The position numbers were made by a program, and so were the translations under genes. From assembly GCA_009599575.1 (NCBI GenBank), contig VWND01000076.1:1054001-1118000 (forward strand): a stretch of 64,000 bases of DNA, written 5' to 3'. Shown piece by piece: positions 1 through 12,065 of the stretch. The notes beneath the pieces are model-generated. The model was not told where the DNA came from, did no database searches, and saw only the letters and a program-made list of their open reading frames with translations. Source of the stretch: Blumeriella jaapii (Eukaryota; Ascomycota; Leotiomycetes; Helotiales; Drepanopezizaceae). Positions within the stretch are counted from its first letter, which is position 1; every line of letters begins with the position of its first letter.

Positions 1-993
1 TCGCCCATAGGGAACTGACACTCTCTTCGGGTAAACTTCCACCCGGGTCAAAGTATGGAGCTGTGATAACAACAGTGCTTGGATTTCCAGATTGGATTGT
101 AGTACCAAGTAGTTGCGTCCCGTCTCGAGAGAACGACAGCGAGTCTGCAGCATAGCATTTGACAGACCGCCTGGCTGTACTTGCAAAATCCGGATCTAGT
201 GACGATACCTCCACACCGGATTCAAATGCTGCAGCAAGGACAGAACCTGTTGGAGATAGAGCAATAGTGCGAGGGAGTTGATCAAATGCAACAGCAAGAG
301 TGTGCCTCGGGCGCTCTCCCGACAAGTCGTAGAGATCTACTTTCAGGTCCATTGAAAGGACAGCCAGAAGAACTCCGTCATCAGTTATTGTAGTTGAGGC
401 AGGTCTCCGTAGTATCTTGAGCTCTCTCTTCACGACTAATTCAGGCCCAGTCACATCTATGACATGAATGCGAGAGGAACTGTACGCAAGGACATAGTGA
501 CCTCTGGGCGAGAGAACAAAATGGAATGCTTCTCCTCCAGGGGCCGAGGAAGAACTAATTGACGTTGAAACCAAGTTTATGACTGTTTCTCGCGGTCGCA
601 GATACGCATCGAATAGATTTCGTTTGGCTTCCCGTGCGAAGAGTCGACGAAGGCGTGGAAGGCTTTCCTCGTCATCTGGTATTGCAACTCCGTGATGCGC
701 GGTCGAGTACGAGGTGCATTGAGACAATTGGTATGCATAAAGACGTGCTTGCTGAGATATGGTTCTCCATTTCGAGTTCAGCACAACCAGAGACGCAAAA
801 GAATTCGGGTCTGTGAGTAGCAGGATTCTGGTGATCAAATCAACGGAGGTAAAATCTCGAATGCTTGTATGGGGGCTTACTGTTCAATGATCTCGTCAGG
901 GAGCCTTCCAAAGGCCGAGCTGGTGAGCGACACGGCCGGAGAGAAAGGTCTGTTGAAGTCCTTCTGGGAGAAGATGGCAGCATTGGCATCCAT
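1..993 (-). CDS. F-box protein with beta-propeller-like C-terminal region (3' end off the window)
   Basis: Two exons on the minus strand: 881-993 and 1-827, continuing past the left edge. The start is ATG at 993-991 (MDANAAIF). The intron 828-880 has a GTAAGC donor and a CAG acceptor, and joining it restores the F-box core LPDEIIEQILLLTDPNSF followed by LNSKWR (about residues 30-60). Downstream come strands resembling WD40/propeller repeats (SSRIHVIDVTG, VLLAVLSMDLKVDLYDLSG, GSVLAAAFESGVEV). In fungi this arrangement is typical of F-box proteins with a DUF7165-like domain; I give that domain name from memory. Likely role: substrate adaptor of an SCF ubiquitin ligase. The target cannot be inferred. 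The C-terminus is missing only because the window ends. Confidence 0.75.
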
Positions 994-1593
994 TTTCTCG
1001 TAGCCTGTTTTTGATGTTGTGCCTCTTGAGGATCAGGACCAGGCGGATGGTCTACTTCATTGTGTCGTTCAAGCTGTAGGTATAACAGCTCAAGGTGCTG
1101 ATCTGAAGGACGCTCACACAGAGCTCTTCGTGGTGTTTTAGTCCGGGACGGGTACAGGCTCGAAGAGAAGCGCTATCGCAAGGTCGGCATGTACAGGAGT
1201 GCAGTCTGTACCTACTGTAAGTATGTAAAGATACGGAAGTTTGTAAATATACAGAGTACGTAAATATACGGAGCATGTACAGTACTACAAGGACTTGTCA
1301 GCATGAATAGAGAGAGAGCGTGTGTGTGGCAGTATCACAAGTGACACATTTACGATGTACATACTGTTCAGCTACCCAGTTACATTTACAGCTAGCTCCC
1401 CACTTATATAACTAAACAAGAGTCTGACGATACTAATCAGGTTCCGTGCTGGTAAAATCGATAAATATTGCTTCGCACTGTAATCTCCAGCACGGCCTCG
1501 CCGCAAATAAAATCAAACATACCCGACCCATCGCCTCCACCCCCATCCATCATCCTACAGTACTGCACAGTATGCTCTGCATCTCCGTGCAAC
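994..1593. other. Intergenic spacer between divergent genes
   Basis: This 600-nt spacer separates the F-box gene (-) from the Cys-Pro-motif gene (+) and must hold both promoters. It contains one copy of the TACAGTAC-type palindromic motif near 1274-1284. I see no convincing coding frame. Confidence 0.6.
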
Positions 1594-3412
1594 ATGTCCC
1601 TCGTCGATGCCGAGCATGGGGATCTAATCAGATCTCTGATTCAGAATTTCAACGTCCTTGCCGATGAGGTTCAGCTGCTGAGCAATCGAAAGCAGATCTT
1701 GGAGCATAAGCTCCGATTTGCCCACGAGCAGGTGTGTACAAACATTCTCCCCCTCCCCGGTGCTTCTTCTGCCATGATGAACAACATTAGCTCTAGATCT
1801 GGAGTTGCCAAAGCAGCGACGACTGACAAACACCATGCATGTTTCTGATTTTGGACTCTGTCATCTTGTTCTCTTTGATTGAAGTTCGTCGTCAACATTG
1901 TGCTAATCGTCGTTCTGCCCCCAATAGTACCAGCTCCTGGCAGACAAGTTCGCCCCAGGCAATCCCGAAACCTCGAATATTCTCGCCAAGCTCCAGCTTC
2001 CTCCTGACCTCCAACTTCCGGCACCCGATCGAGCCACTGCAGTCCCGCTCCCACAACGAACACAGATCAGTTCGAAGCTCCGAACAGCAGTTGCTATCAG
2101 GGACGGCAGACAGGCGGCACTGCAGCTCACGGGTGTAGCAGACAAATCAAACGAATCTACATATAGCGGAAAGAGTGTATCCGGAACGAGCAGTAATGTA
2201 AAGCACTCGGCGCGGAGGACGTCGCTCTCCACTGTGCTCGAGCAAGACTTCACCGTCGTGGGCAAGAAAAGCTCACTCTTGTGTCCGTTTGCTCGCCCTG
2301 CGCAACGTACTGACGTCGCGATGGATCCTCCGAGGTCTCAACAATCTGGGACTCAAGACTCTGGCACCCAAGAATCAAACCGGCCGTTGACCCCAGCAGA
2401 CGTGAGAGATTCGACGCGGCACCACTCCGCAGATCCCATATGTGCAGCTCTGTATGCCGATACCATGAATTCCCCCCCTCCATCAGCTACCGGGTCGGGT
2501 GCGAAGTGTCCCATCCGGTACATGGATCAACACTCTCCTGAAGAAATTGCCCAATACTTTGAGTCCCACAAGCATGAGATCCCACGAAGCCACGAAGTGT
2601 GTGTGAAACGCTACCAGCGGAACGAAAATGACATCAGGAAGCTAGATGCAAAATACGGAAACCTCGTCAGCATGATTCAAGGGCTGGGTCAGAAGCATAA
2701 GCCTATGTTGCCCACAAAGGAGGAGGAAGAAGCTTTGGAGCTTGAGCGGTCATCGAATGAGCGAGTCGAAAGCTGGGCTCACGCTGTCAGTGCGGATGGA
2801 ATTGAGACTGAGGTGCATGAAGCTCCTCCGGACGAGGAAGACGATAGGGATAGCAGATTTGACAGACCACTGAAAGAGGTTCGAGTTGGCGAATCACCAA
2901 GCCGACCTTGGGGAATCTCGGTGCCTCATTTCGAACCCCCCGAGGGTCAACGCCCTGTCTCCCCTCCCCCGGCGCCGGTATCGGCTGTGCAGCACTTGCC
3001 TCGACCGGCTGGAGATTGCCCATTCGCACATGTTGCCAAGGTGGAAGCCGAAGAAACACCAGCACCCCCTCCGCCTCAAGAGAATCCAGCTGGGAAGTGT
3101 CCATTTGGCCAAGGTGCCACGGTCACGGACAAACCAGTACCGATGGCAAACCTTTCCCAAGAGCAGCCACTTGGCAAATGCCCATTCCGACAAGCCGCGG
3201 CTCAAGAGGGAAGGGAAGAGGTCGCAATGCCGTCGGCGCCTCCACCTCGTTCATCACCGGTCTACCATGATCAACCTACTTTCATTCAGTCGTCGACAGA
3301 GCCTTCGAAGCCAGGAGGGATCCCGCAGATGATCTTTACTGGGCCTGTGTTCATCGGATACCCAATGGAGCAAGCTATCACGTTCATGAAGCAGTACAAG
3401 GGGACACGATAA
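1594..3412 (+). CDS. Uncharacterised protein with coiled-coil N-terminus and five Cys-Pro motifs
   Basis: Two exons, 1594-1731 and 1928-3412, give 540 residues. The intron has a GTGTGT donor and a TAG acceptor, and the join is in phase (FAHEQ/YQLLADKF). Residues 1-75 look helical or coiled-coil. Short Cys-Pro motifs occur at C165 (CPFA), C240 (CPIR), C410 (CPFA), C437 (CPFG) and C464 (CPFR). The last three sit in a Pro-rich linker as repeated units like AGKCPFGQ. Around 240-310 is a more ordered segment (SPEEIAQYFESHKHEIPRSH), and the C-terminus has a compact conserved-looking stretch (IFTGPVFIGYPMEQ). I do not recognise a named family. CP dipeptides of this kind are the hallmark of heme-regulatory motifs, but the function here is unproven. 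Confidence 0.8.
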
Positions 3413-3716
3413 ATGATGAAATTTGTGTTTGTGTTTTTGATGTTTAGCGTTGGCGTTTCGGTTTTGAGATTAGCGGCCAAGTTTGGAGCGCATGGGTTTC
3501 ACGCAATTGCAATACACAATGATACCAGATTGATGGGAGAGAGCGAATGACAGCCTACGGGAATAAAGCGATGAATTGAACATTTTTTCGTCTATGTATG
3601 ACGGGGAAATGAACCCATTCTTCTATCATACATAAAACGTGCCGCGTTCCGCCCAGCACCTGGTGGAGGGCAATCCTACCCAACTCGAAGCCACAACCTC
3701 CTGATCGATCCTCTCT

Positions 3717-4907
3717 CTATTTCTTAGGTGGGTTTGTCCTCCGTGGTTCCTCTTCTAGGTCACCACTGGCGAATACATCGTCGTCATCGGTGAACTCGTC
3801 ATGGTACATTGCATCCCTACTCCCATCGTTGTCCCATAACGAGATGTCATCATCGTCGACCATCAGAGCCACCGCATCCCCGTCCACGTTTTCATCGCGA
3901 TAGCCCATCCCCTCCGCAGCTAACACCGCACCCTCTGCAGTACCAGCTTCCAAGGCCTCGGCCTCCAATTGCTTCGCTCTCGACATCGTCCGTTGGTAGA
4001 TGATCCATCCCACGGTGGCACCGATAACGAATCCGAAAATGATACTCGCGTAGTTGATGGCCTTCGTCTTGCCGTCCATTTTCCCCCCATGGTCGGCAAT
4101 GCTTGCCAGTCTGCTCCCAATGAACACATGAATGAACAGCTTGGGGCTCGTGATTGCGGTTGCTAACGCAAACGACAGCGGGTGGACTGTCGGGAAGGTC
4201 GAAATCGCTGCGTTCGACAAGCTGTACGGCAGCGGGCACAGCCTGATCATACACAGGATCTTGATGCCATCGTGCTTCAGCGTGAGCGCTAATGCTTCGA
4301 AGCGCTTGTCTTTCCCTACGAGCCTGTGCACGTATTTGGATAATATCGTCCTGCTCGCCAGGAACGACGCAGTAGAGCCGGCAACCGTAGCTGATGCGAC
4401 GATGAACCAGCCGTATGGAAAGCCGTACACAAAACCGGCAATCGTGATGGTGGTACTATAGCCTATTAAAGGCGGGAATGACGATGTGAAGGTCAACAGC
4501 CACAGTATTGTCCAACCACCGCGCACGTCGTGCCACTTCTTCGCCGCCGGGGCGAGGTACCCGAATATACGCTCGTTGTACACGAGGAAAAGGACCAGGA
4601 AGACATTCACCACCACCAGAGCTGCAACCGCTGCTATCCGCTGCAAGAGACTGAGGGCGAGAAAGGTCTTTACGACTTTGCGCTGGGCGGCAGAGGCGGA
4701 GCGCAGGACTTGGGCTTTGTAGGTTTCGCTGCCGGGGAGGGCGTACGGGGAGGAGTTGGAACGTCGGGAGGGGTTGCTAGAGATGCGGCGGGTCCAGGGG
4801 GGCCGTGTAGACTGCGGATAGTATCGTTCTACCGAGGGCGAGGGACTGCGAGATACGGGCAAGGCAATGGCGAGGGCGCGAGCTGTAGAGATGTAGTCGG
4901 CGGGCAT
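3717..4907 (-). CDS. TVP38: Golgi membrane protein TVP38 (VTT/SNARE-associated family)
   Basis: Single exon, 396 residues, ATG at 4907-4905. The N-terminus (1-85) is Ser/Pro/Arg-rich and cytosolic in appearance. It is followed by a hydrophobic segment at about 88-110 ([19 protein letters not shown]). The VTT core follows, with [28 protein letters not shown], the re-entrant-type [17 protein letters not shown], and a last membrane span ([20 protein letters not shown]). The C-terminus is strongly acidic (VDDDDIS, FTDDDD). Tvp38 is a late-Golgi protein of the DedA/VTT superfamily, implicated in vesicle trafficking and probably lipid handling. Length and motif order match fungal Tvp38. The gene is convergent with the Cys-Pro-motif gene and divergent from the Smr gene. 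Confidence 0.9.
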   Translation of the reverse strand: MPADYISTARALAIALPVSRSPSPSVERYYPQSTRPPWTRRISSNPSRRSNSSPYALPGSETYKAQVLRSASAAQRKVVKTFLALSLLQRIAAVAALVVVNVFLVLFLVYNERIFGYLAPAAKKWHDVRGGWTILWLLTFTSSFPPLIGYSTTITIAGFVYGFPYGWFIVASATVAGSTASFLASRTILSKYVHRLVGKDKRFEALALTLKHDGIKILCMIRLCPLPYSLSNAAISTFPTVHPLSFALATAITSPKLFIHVFIGSRLASIADHGGKMDGKTKAINYASIIFGFVIGATVGWIIYQRTMSRAKQLEAEALEAGTAEGAVLAAEGMGYRDENVDGDAVALMVDDDDISLWDNDGSRDAMYHDEFTDDDDVFASGDLEEEPRRTNPPKK

Positions 4908-5120
4908 GTTGTCGACTTGGAGCGTGCTGTCTGTGTTGGAGGACGGTTGGAGGATTGGAGCGAACGGAAGGTGAAAGTAGGCCCACGGTGGCGTATATGG
5001 TGGTGGTCGTGCACTGTCAGATCCAGCGGCGCAGGCTCATGCGTTCGTATATCGATAAATGCGGGCGGGCAGGGAGACAATCAAGGGATGGATGTGCTGC
5101 TGTTTGTCGTTGAGGGTGAA

Positions 5121-5157
5121 GACTGTACAGTACAGTACTGTACATGCTGTACTGTCC
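5121..5157. repeat. TACAGTACTGTA-type palindromic motif cluster
   Basis: Overlapping, alternating palindromic units (ACTGTACAGTACAGTACTGT) followed by a close copy. It is the left-most dense copy of the family that is abundant at 27-50 kb. Confidence 0.7.
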
Positions 5158-5278
5158 TGGAGTGTAGGTTTGGGGAGATCAAAGTATACTTACCGTCCGT
5201 GGTTGGGGTCTATTACGGAGTTTATGTTCGTGCCGCCTGAAGGCCAGGTTCATGATGGCTATGAAGGCGTATGTATGG

Positions 5279-5334
5279 ACGTGTGTGTGTGTGTGTATGT
5301 GTGTACGTGTGTGTATGTGTGTGTATGTGTGTGT
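5279..5334. repeat. (GT)n microsatellite
   Basis: Interrupted GT dinucleotide run with periodic GTAT or GTAC variants, in the TVP38/Smr intergenic region. Confidence 0.9.
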
Positions 5335-6015
5335 ACTGTACCATGTACCTATGTATGTGCAGCACTGTACAGTACACTGTCGATATAAATATGCTGTCGA
5401 TATAAATATACTGATTTATTACTTTCCTCCCCTAAACCGTACCGCACTGTATCTGCCGTGACGCTGAGACCTTACGAGCGTACAGCACTGTACATAATAC
5501 TGTAATTCCTTAGTCAGCTAGCTCCCATTCAGCCTCACGGTCCCTCGACGTCAGCTCAAGACACTTCTTCACTAACTAAGGTTCACTCCGCTTCATCTCA
5601 CCCCTCGGAGGTCTCCACACTCCACACTCAACGGCCCTGCACCGAGATACTATGACACTTATGACTTTGCTCCTCGCACAACATCCTCCTTCTCGGGAGA
5701 CAATGCAAGAGCCCGGTGCTTGATTGTTGTCGCCCTGCTCTACCAACCGACTGTATCTCTCTGCTGCCATCATCCGCGCTCTGGCCTCCTGCAAGCTGCT
5801 CTGGCATCATCTTACCTGTTGCATCGCAGTGTTCCTTCCTCGCAGCCAGCCGGCCGTACAATTCCCTTCTCTCCGGTTGTCTTCATTGCTATTCCGACTT
5901 TCTATACAATCTCGCCGCTTGATCCAGCCCGTCATCTCCTCCGCAGATCATCGCCGTCGCCGTTGCCGTTGCCGTCGCCGCAGACGCAGAGGCAGACGCA
6001 GCCACTGTCGCCAAC

Positions 6016-8342
6016 ATGGTCTCCGACGAGCAATATGAGCTCTGTCTGCCCATCCTACAGGACACGAGTCTCGAGGACGAAGAAAAGACAGACAAGCTGG
6101 AGGAGCTCTTCCGGAAAGAGACCACCCTGAGCGGCGCTGCGCTCGACAATGCCGTGCTGGACGTGCTGTGGCGGCATCGTGAATCACTGACGAATCCGAG
6201 CTCTCCTCCGCCGATGCGACATGCCGTTCTGCGCCGAACAGCATCTCCGGCTCCATGGCCGATTCCAAGAGCAAACTCGGCTACTCCAATATCATCATCC
6301 CCGCGTCTCGGCGTGAGTCCTCTTGCCCCGCCAGGATTCATGCCGTCCTCTATCAATCGAGCCAAGTCCTCCACGGCTTCTCCTTTCACGTCACCCCGTC
6401 CCTCCCCTAGACTTGCTTTTTCTACTCCAGCTATTCCTCACAGTCCGAGTCTAAACGCCTACGAGTTCTCCGAGTCCGCCAGCCCGACTCAAGATATATA
6501 TGGGGATTACGGCAGTGACAATGTCGACTGGTTGGTTAATGATGATGGGGGAAGTACTACATCCTCTTCTGCCGGCGGTCAAAGTGGACTCAATGCAGCC
6601 GCTGCAGAATACATACAACCCCAGCAAAATGACATGAGCCCATACGATATGCTTCGCTCCATATTGGGCCATGCCAAATCAGATGAAGAGATAGAGGCAG
6701 CTCTTGCGTCACATGGTTATGACTTGAGTGCAACCATCATGGCTTTCATGGAAGGACAAACTGGCGATGCCAGCGTCTCGCAGGTTACAGAAGCTAAGAA
6801 TGCTATCCTCATTGGAAAGTCGATGGCCACCAGTGTTTCTCGTCCTACCACCCCTGCTGCAAACCAGCGCAGCGGCGTTGTCTGCAGGTTCTGGCTCTCT
6901 ACTGGACAATGCCTCAGGGCAGATTGCAGGTTCAGCCACGATCTTAGCAACCACATCTGCAAGTAAGTGTTGGTGACTATGTCTACGGGAAAGTGCTAAC
7001 CCGAAAAAGATACTGGGTGGAAGGCAACTGTCTCGCCGGGGACACTTGCATCTTCTCTCATGATCCTTCGCACTTCATGAATCGTTTGGCCCTTGATGGC
7101 AGCAGCATACCTCCCGTACAAAACGCCCAGCCAGCCTTCCAGTTCCAAGATTTAAATGCTTTCCCTTCGTTGCAGCCTGTTCAGGATCAGTGGGGCTCTT
7201 ACACCTCCACCAACGCTTTCAGCAACTATCAAGGAGCAAGCTTTATAGCGCCGCCTCCTGGATTCAAGGGAATGCAGGGGTACACAAGCGATGGATCTAG
7301 CCAAAGATCACGACCCAGTAGCCGACATCAAGCCCGAGACATGCCATTGGCTCCTGCCCTGGATGATACAGAAGCATTCCCTTCCCTCGGCGCAGTCACT
7401 ATGAAAGGTGGCAAGAAACATCATGGAAAGAGAGGTGGTCATGGGCACGGTCACAAAGAAAACGCGACTCCCAGCTCTCTCGCTGAGGTAGTCAAAATGT
7501 CACCCTCTCCAGGTCCTGGAATGATGAGGCAAGATGTAAAGAAAATGGGACGGAATGGTAGCTCTACTGCTAGTATTCGCAATGGCGAGAACAGCGCTGC
7601 TGCACAAACCATTCCAAGCCCACAGCACGTTCCTTGGTTGGAGACGGGTGAAAAGGCGAACAAAGCTTATCTCAAGGCCAGACAAGATGCCATCAAGCAT
7701 GGTGGTTTGAGAAACAAGTTTTTGCAAAGGTATGTGTTTTTGGAAACGATAAATTTCCTGAGCAACTAGTTAACCGCTTAAAGCGCCGCACAAGCATGGA
7801 ACCGCAACGATGCTCGGGCAGCTAAAGCACTCAGCCTTCGAGGGCAATCAGAGAACGACCTCATGCGCAAGGCCCATCGTGAAGCTGCTCGTGAGCTATA
7901 CGAAGAGCGCAACAAAGGTAGCTCTCAAAACACCGAACTCTACGTCGATCTTCATGGTCTTCACCCCGAAGAGGCTGTGGAGTATCTTGAAAAGGTCCTC
8001 CTTGAAAACCAAAAGGAGACACGTCCCGTCTACGCCATCACTGGGACAGGCCACCACAGCAAGAATGGTAAAGACAAGGTTGGCAAGGCGATTCGCAATT
8101 TTCTAAACGAATGGCGATACGCTTACCGCGAATTCTCGGTGCCAGGAGATCGAAATAACGTTGGCGGTATTTTGGGTATTGATGCTAGATCATTCTCTAA
8201 GAATGGACTTGCTGTCTCAGTGACGGCTTCAGGAGCCGAGAAAGAAGAAATTGATATTCTTAGCCAGGGACACGAGATTGGTCAGGGGAAAGTCAGACTG
8301 CTGGTCAGAGACCCGCCGAAGGGCCCCAGTGGGAACAGATGA
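6016..8342 (+). CDS. CCCH zinc-finger, DUF1771 and Smr-domain protein (candidate Cue2-type endonuclease)
   Basis: Three exons, 6016-6962, 7010-7729 and 7784-8342, give 741 residues. Intron 1 (GTAAGT, branch GCTAAC, AAAG) joins HICK/YWVE. Intron 2 (GTATGT, AAAG) joins FLQ/SAAQAW. Domains: a CUE/UBA-like helical segment at about 209-246 (YDMLRSILGHAKSDEEIEAA); two CCCH fingers at about 290-340 (CX8CX4CX3H and CX7CX5CX3H); DUF1771 at about 537-600, split by intron 2; Smr at about 607-690 with DLHGLHPEEA and GTGHHSKNG. Smr domains act in nucleic-acid cleavage. The yeast CUE+Smr protein Cue2 and worm NONU-1 cut mRNA at collided ribosomes (no-go decay). The CCCH fingers would add RNA binding. Assignment to that pathway is inference from domains. 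Confidence 0.85.
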
Positions 8343-8567
8343 CCTTTACTTAGCTAGTAAAACCAATGAAACCAGTGAAAGCTATCTTTGATCGACCCCA
8401 GTATTGTGAACGTGAACAAATGCCTGTTGGATTGGGAAGCAGTGATTTATTCATTTCCTGATCTAGGACTTGGTACAGATTTGGACAGAGATCATCATGA
8501 TCTCAATGGAAAGAGCAAGGGGTCAGATGCTTGCCAATCCAGCAACGCTACCAAGACCTTCAAGCAA

Positions 8568-11500
8568 TCATTCCAACTTCAACACCTCGAACTGCTTGAT
8601 AGTCTCCGCAAAAGCATCGGCCTCCGTCTCGAGATCCGCCAACTTTTTCATCTCAACCTCTTGCAGCTCCTTACTAACCTTCTCTCTGTAGCCCTCATCA
8701 TTCAGAATCTTCTTTTGCTTCTCAATACCCTGGTTCGCCTTGTCCAGCTTCTTGGCGGCTTTGGCAATCTCGGCATCGATGTCAACTCGGCCCTTGACGT
8801 GCAGTAGAACAGCGGTGGAGGCGTTGATGGAGAAGACGACACAGCCGGCGGGGCGGGCGGCCGTCGTGGATAGGATGGTGGTACTGGAAACGCCCTTGCC
8901 GGAAAGTGATTTTATGGAGGCGATTTGAGCGGTGATGGTGCGGTGGGAGGTGGGGTCGGAGGTTTGGATGTATACTGTGGTCATTCGTGTTAGCAATTTT
9001 GCTTTAGTTATGGGGTAGGATGTAGGCGAACCTTGAGCCTCGTCCTTGAGGGAGTACTCAGCCATAAGCGAGCGGATGCCTTTCGAAATTTCGAGCACGA
9101 GCTCATAGGCGGCCTCGGAATCTGGTTGGTCCATGGATGAGTCGTAGACGGGGTATTTGGCCAAAGAAATCGTAGCGGTCTTGTCGTCTAGGCGGCGGGG
9201 AAGTCGTTGCCAGAGCTCTTCGGTCAGGAAGGGCATGTATGGATGGATCATGGTTAGAGCGCCTTCGAGAGCTGTGTAGAGTGTGTTGAGCGCAGACAGC
9301 CTTTCCTCCTCGGTACCATCTTGGAGAATTGCTTTAGAATTCTCGATATAGACATCACAGAGGTGGTTGTACCAGAACTGGTAGACAACGTTAGTTGACT
9401 TTTGAAATTCACGGTCAGCGAGTGCTTGGTTGATCTCCTTGGCAGCAATCGTCAACTTGTGCAGAATCCAGGCCTCGGCCAACGACTCCTTGCCAGTGAG
9501 CTTAGCAGTCTTGTTGGGTACAAAGTCTGCAGGCAATTTGCCCAACACGAACTTCGTTGCTTGGTAGATCTTGTTACAGAACTTGCGATATGCGTGAATA
9601 ACCTTGACGTCGAACAGGATATCTCCAGAACCAGTAGAATATGATACTAGCGCAAAGCGCAAAGCATCAGTTCCGCACTGTGGAATTCCGTCTGGGAACG
9701 CTGTCTTTTGATACTTGGTAGCCCTCTCGACCTCGTTCGGGGCCAAGTTTCCGGACATCAGCTTCTTGTGTAAATCATCTAATGAGCAACCCTCAATGAA
9801 GTCTTGGGGATCAATCACATTGCCCAAGGATTTCGACATCTTTCTGCCCTCAGAATCACGGACCAAGGAGTGGCAATAGACCTCTGTGAACGGGACCTTG
9901 CCGGTGAGCTTAATACTGAACATGATCATACGAGCAATCCAGAAGAACAGAATATCCCAACCGGTCTCCAAGACAGAGGTTGGGAACAATGTCTCGAAAT
10001 CGTGGGTCTTATTGGGCCATCCTAGAGTAGCGAACGGCCACAACCCGGAAGAAAACCAGGTATCGAGGACATCCTCGTCTCTCTTAAGGGTGAAGGTCTT
10101 TCCAGGCAAGGCTTTCTTGGCTTTGACCTCGGCTTCTTCCTGAGTCCGGCCAGCAAACCAAAGATCACCAATAGCCTCGTCATGTTCCTCGCCTTCAATT
10201 TGAGCGAAGTACATGGGAGCTTGATGACCCCACCATAATTGGCGCGACAGACACCAGTCATTGACATTCTCCATCCAGCGAACATAGCTCTTTTCTGCAG
10301 TCTCTGGCAGGATCTTGATTTCGCCTGACTTGACGACATCGAGAGCGGCTGCTGCCATGTCTTTCATCTTCATCCACCACTGTGGCTTTAGAAGTGGCTC
10401 AATAATGTCCTTCGATTTTTCGCAGAGTGGTACAGTCATAGGATTGTCCTTTTTGTCGACGTACAAACCCGCCTTCTTGAGGTCTTCCTGAATTGTATAA
10501 CGAGTATCGAATCGCTTTTGTCCAGCGTAGGGGCCAGCATTCTCATTCATGAGACCATCATCTGTAAAAATGTTGATGCGCTCCAGATTGTGGCGGGCTC
10601 CCAAAGCAAAATCATTAGCGTCGTGGGCAGGCGTGATCTTGACGGCACCAGTTCCAAAATCCTTCTCGACATAAGTATCGGCCACGATGGGCATCTTGCG
10701 CCCCGGAATGAAAGGGTGGATTGCCATCTTGCCAACAAGATGCTTGTATCGTTCGTCCTCGGGATGCACGGCAACACCAGAATCTCCGAGCATGGTTTCA
10801 ACACGGGTTGTGGCCACCTCAATCTTCTCGTCCGTACCTTCAATCTCGTACTTGAAGTGTACAATCACACCGAATTCAACCTTCTTGTCATAGCCAGGTA
10901 CGTCAAGTAAAGTTCGACCAGTGAGCTCCTTGTTGACGACCTCGAGGTTGGAAAGTGAAGTATTCAGCTTTGTGCACCAATTTACGAGTCTGTTCTCTCT
11001 GTAAATGATGCCTTCCTCGTGAAGTGTAACGAATGTTTCCGTAACAGCAGCGGAGAAATTCTCATTCAAAGTGAAAGCTTCACGAGTCCAATCCATAGAG
11101 CCCCCCATTCTTTTGAGGACAGTGTTGATCTTGTGATGATACTCGTCCTTCCATTCCCAGACCGTCTTCACGAATTCTGGTCTACCCAGATCATGACGAG
11201 TCTTGCCCTGGCGACGCCACAGCATGTTCTCAACAACATTTTGTGTCGAAATACCCGCATGATCACATCCTGGAAGCCAAAGTGTTGTCTTCCCGTGCAT
11301 ACGGTTCCATCGGATCATGACATCTTGAAGCGCATTGCCCAAGGCGTGACCCATATGCAGGGAGCCGGTAACATTGGGAGGTGGCTCAACAATAACAAAG
11401 GATCCTTCCGGTTTGACCTTGCCATCTTCTGTGAATTCTGGCTGGAAGAATCCCTCTTTCTCCCACCATGCATACCAAGCGGACTCGACAGCTGTCGGGT

Positions 11501-12065
11501 TGTAGGCTTTGTATTGGGGGTCATCAAACGATTTGATAATCTTCTTCTCGCCGGGTGGGGTGTCCTCGACATAGGGAGGCAGTATGCCCTCATCCGCCTT
11601 CTTATCCGCTTTGGCCTTCTTTTCTTTTGTCTTGCTGGTTGTTACCGCGGGTTCTGCCTTTTTGGCCTTCTTCTGTTCGAATTTTGCTTGCTTTTCTGCC
11701 TTCTTCCGTTCGCGCTCAACTGCAAGGGCAGTCAGTTACCTCGGACGTGTATCTCTTCAGCGGCGGATGTACACGTACGCTCTTTCTCGCTCTTCACCTT
11801 TGGTGTTCCTCCAGCTGCTTCAACTGGTCCAACCTTGCTAGTCACGTCTTGCCCAGAGACATGAGTACCCGTCAGGCTGGAATTCGTGGCTTCTGCAAGA
11901 GCAGCTTTTGTCTCGGTCGACAAGGCCGGAGGCTTTCCAGAAATGGGCCCAGTCTCCTCCCCAACTGCGTAGCAGAACACCAATCAGCACTGTGTGTTCT
12001 GTGTAGTCTCATGGAATATTGCACATTGTCTTACTTGGGTTATGTGACGCAGCGTTTGTAGCCAT
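8568..12065 (-). CDS. VAS1: Valyl-tRNA synthetase
   Basis: Five exons by my count would be four plus one hidden split: the exons are 12035-12065, 11779-11964, 9032-11719 and 8568-8974, giving 1103 residues. Intron 8975-9031 is 57 nt and in frame, so the unspliced sequence stays open; it has GTTCGC, a GCTAAC branch point and CACAG, and splicing gives DEAQ/VYIQ. The class I HIGH motif is HMGH (residue about 194, in [15 protein letters not shown]) and the KMSKS motif is KMSKSLGN (about 700). The C-terminal coiled coil ([22 protein letters not shown]) is typical of ValRS tRNA binding. The Lys-rich N-terminal extension ([18 protein letters not shown]) matches eukaryotic forms. Yeast VAS1 makes both cytosolic and mitochondrial enzymes; I see no clear second start here. 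It is head to head with the MutL gene. Confidence 0.95.

Larger units (their letters stand above)
4908..6015. other. Divergent promoter region with microsatellite and palindromic motifs
   Basis: This 1.1-kb spacer lies between TVP38 (-) and the CCCH-Smr gene (+). It holds a GT microsatellite at 5279-5334 and several TACTGTACAGTA-type palindromes at about 5121-5157, 5335-5385 and 5479-5504. Just before the downstream ATG, 5950-6012 is built of GCCGTCGCC/GCAGACGCAGA-like short repeats. No coding frame is supported. Confidence 0.6.

Noticed and set aside
4530..5240. 236-residue plus-strand frame opposite TVP38
   Set aside because: Gly/Arg/Val-rich and running into the palindromic spacer; TVP38 on the other strand has clear membrane and VTT motifs.
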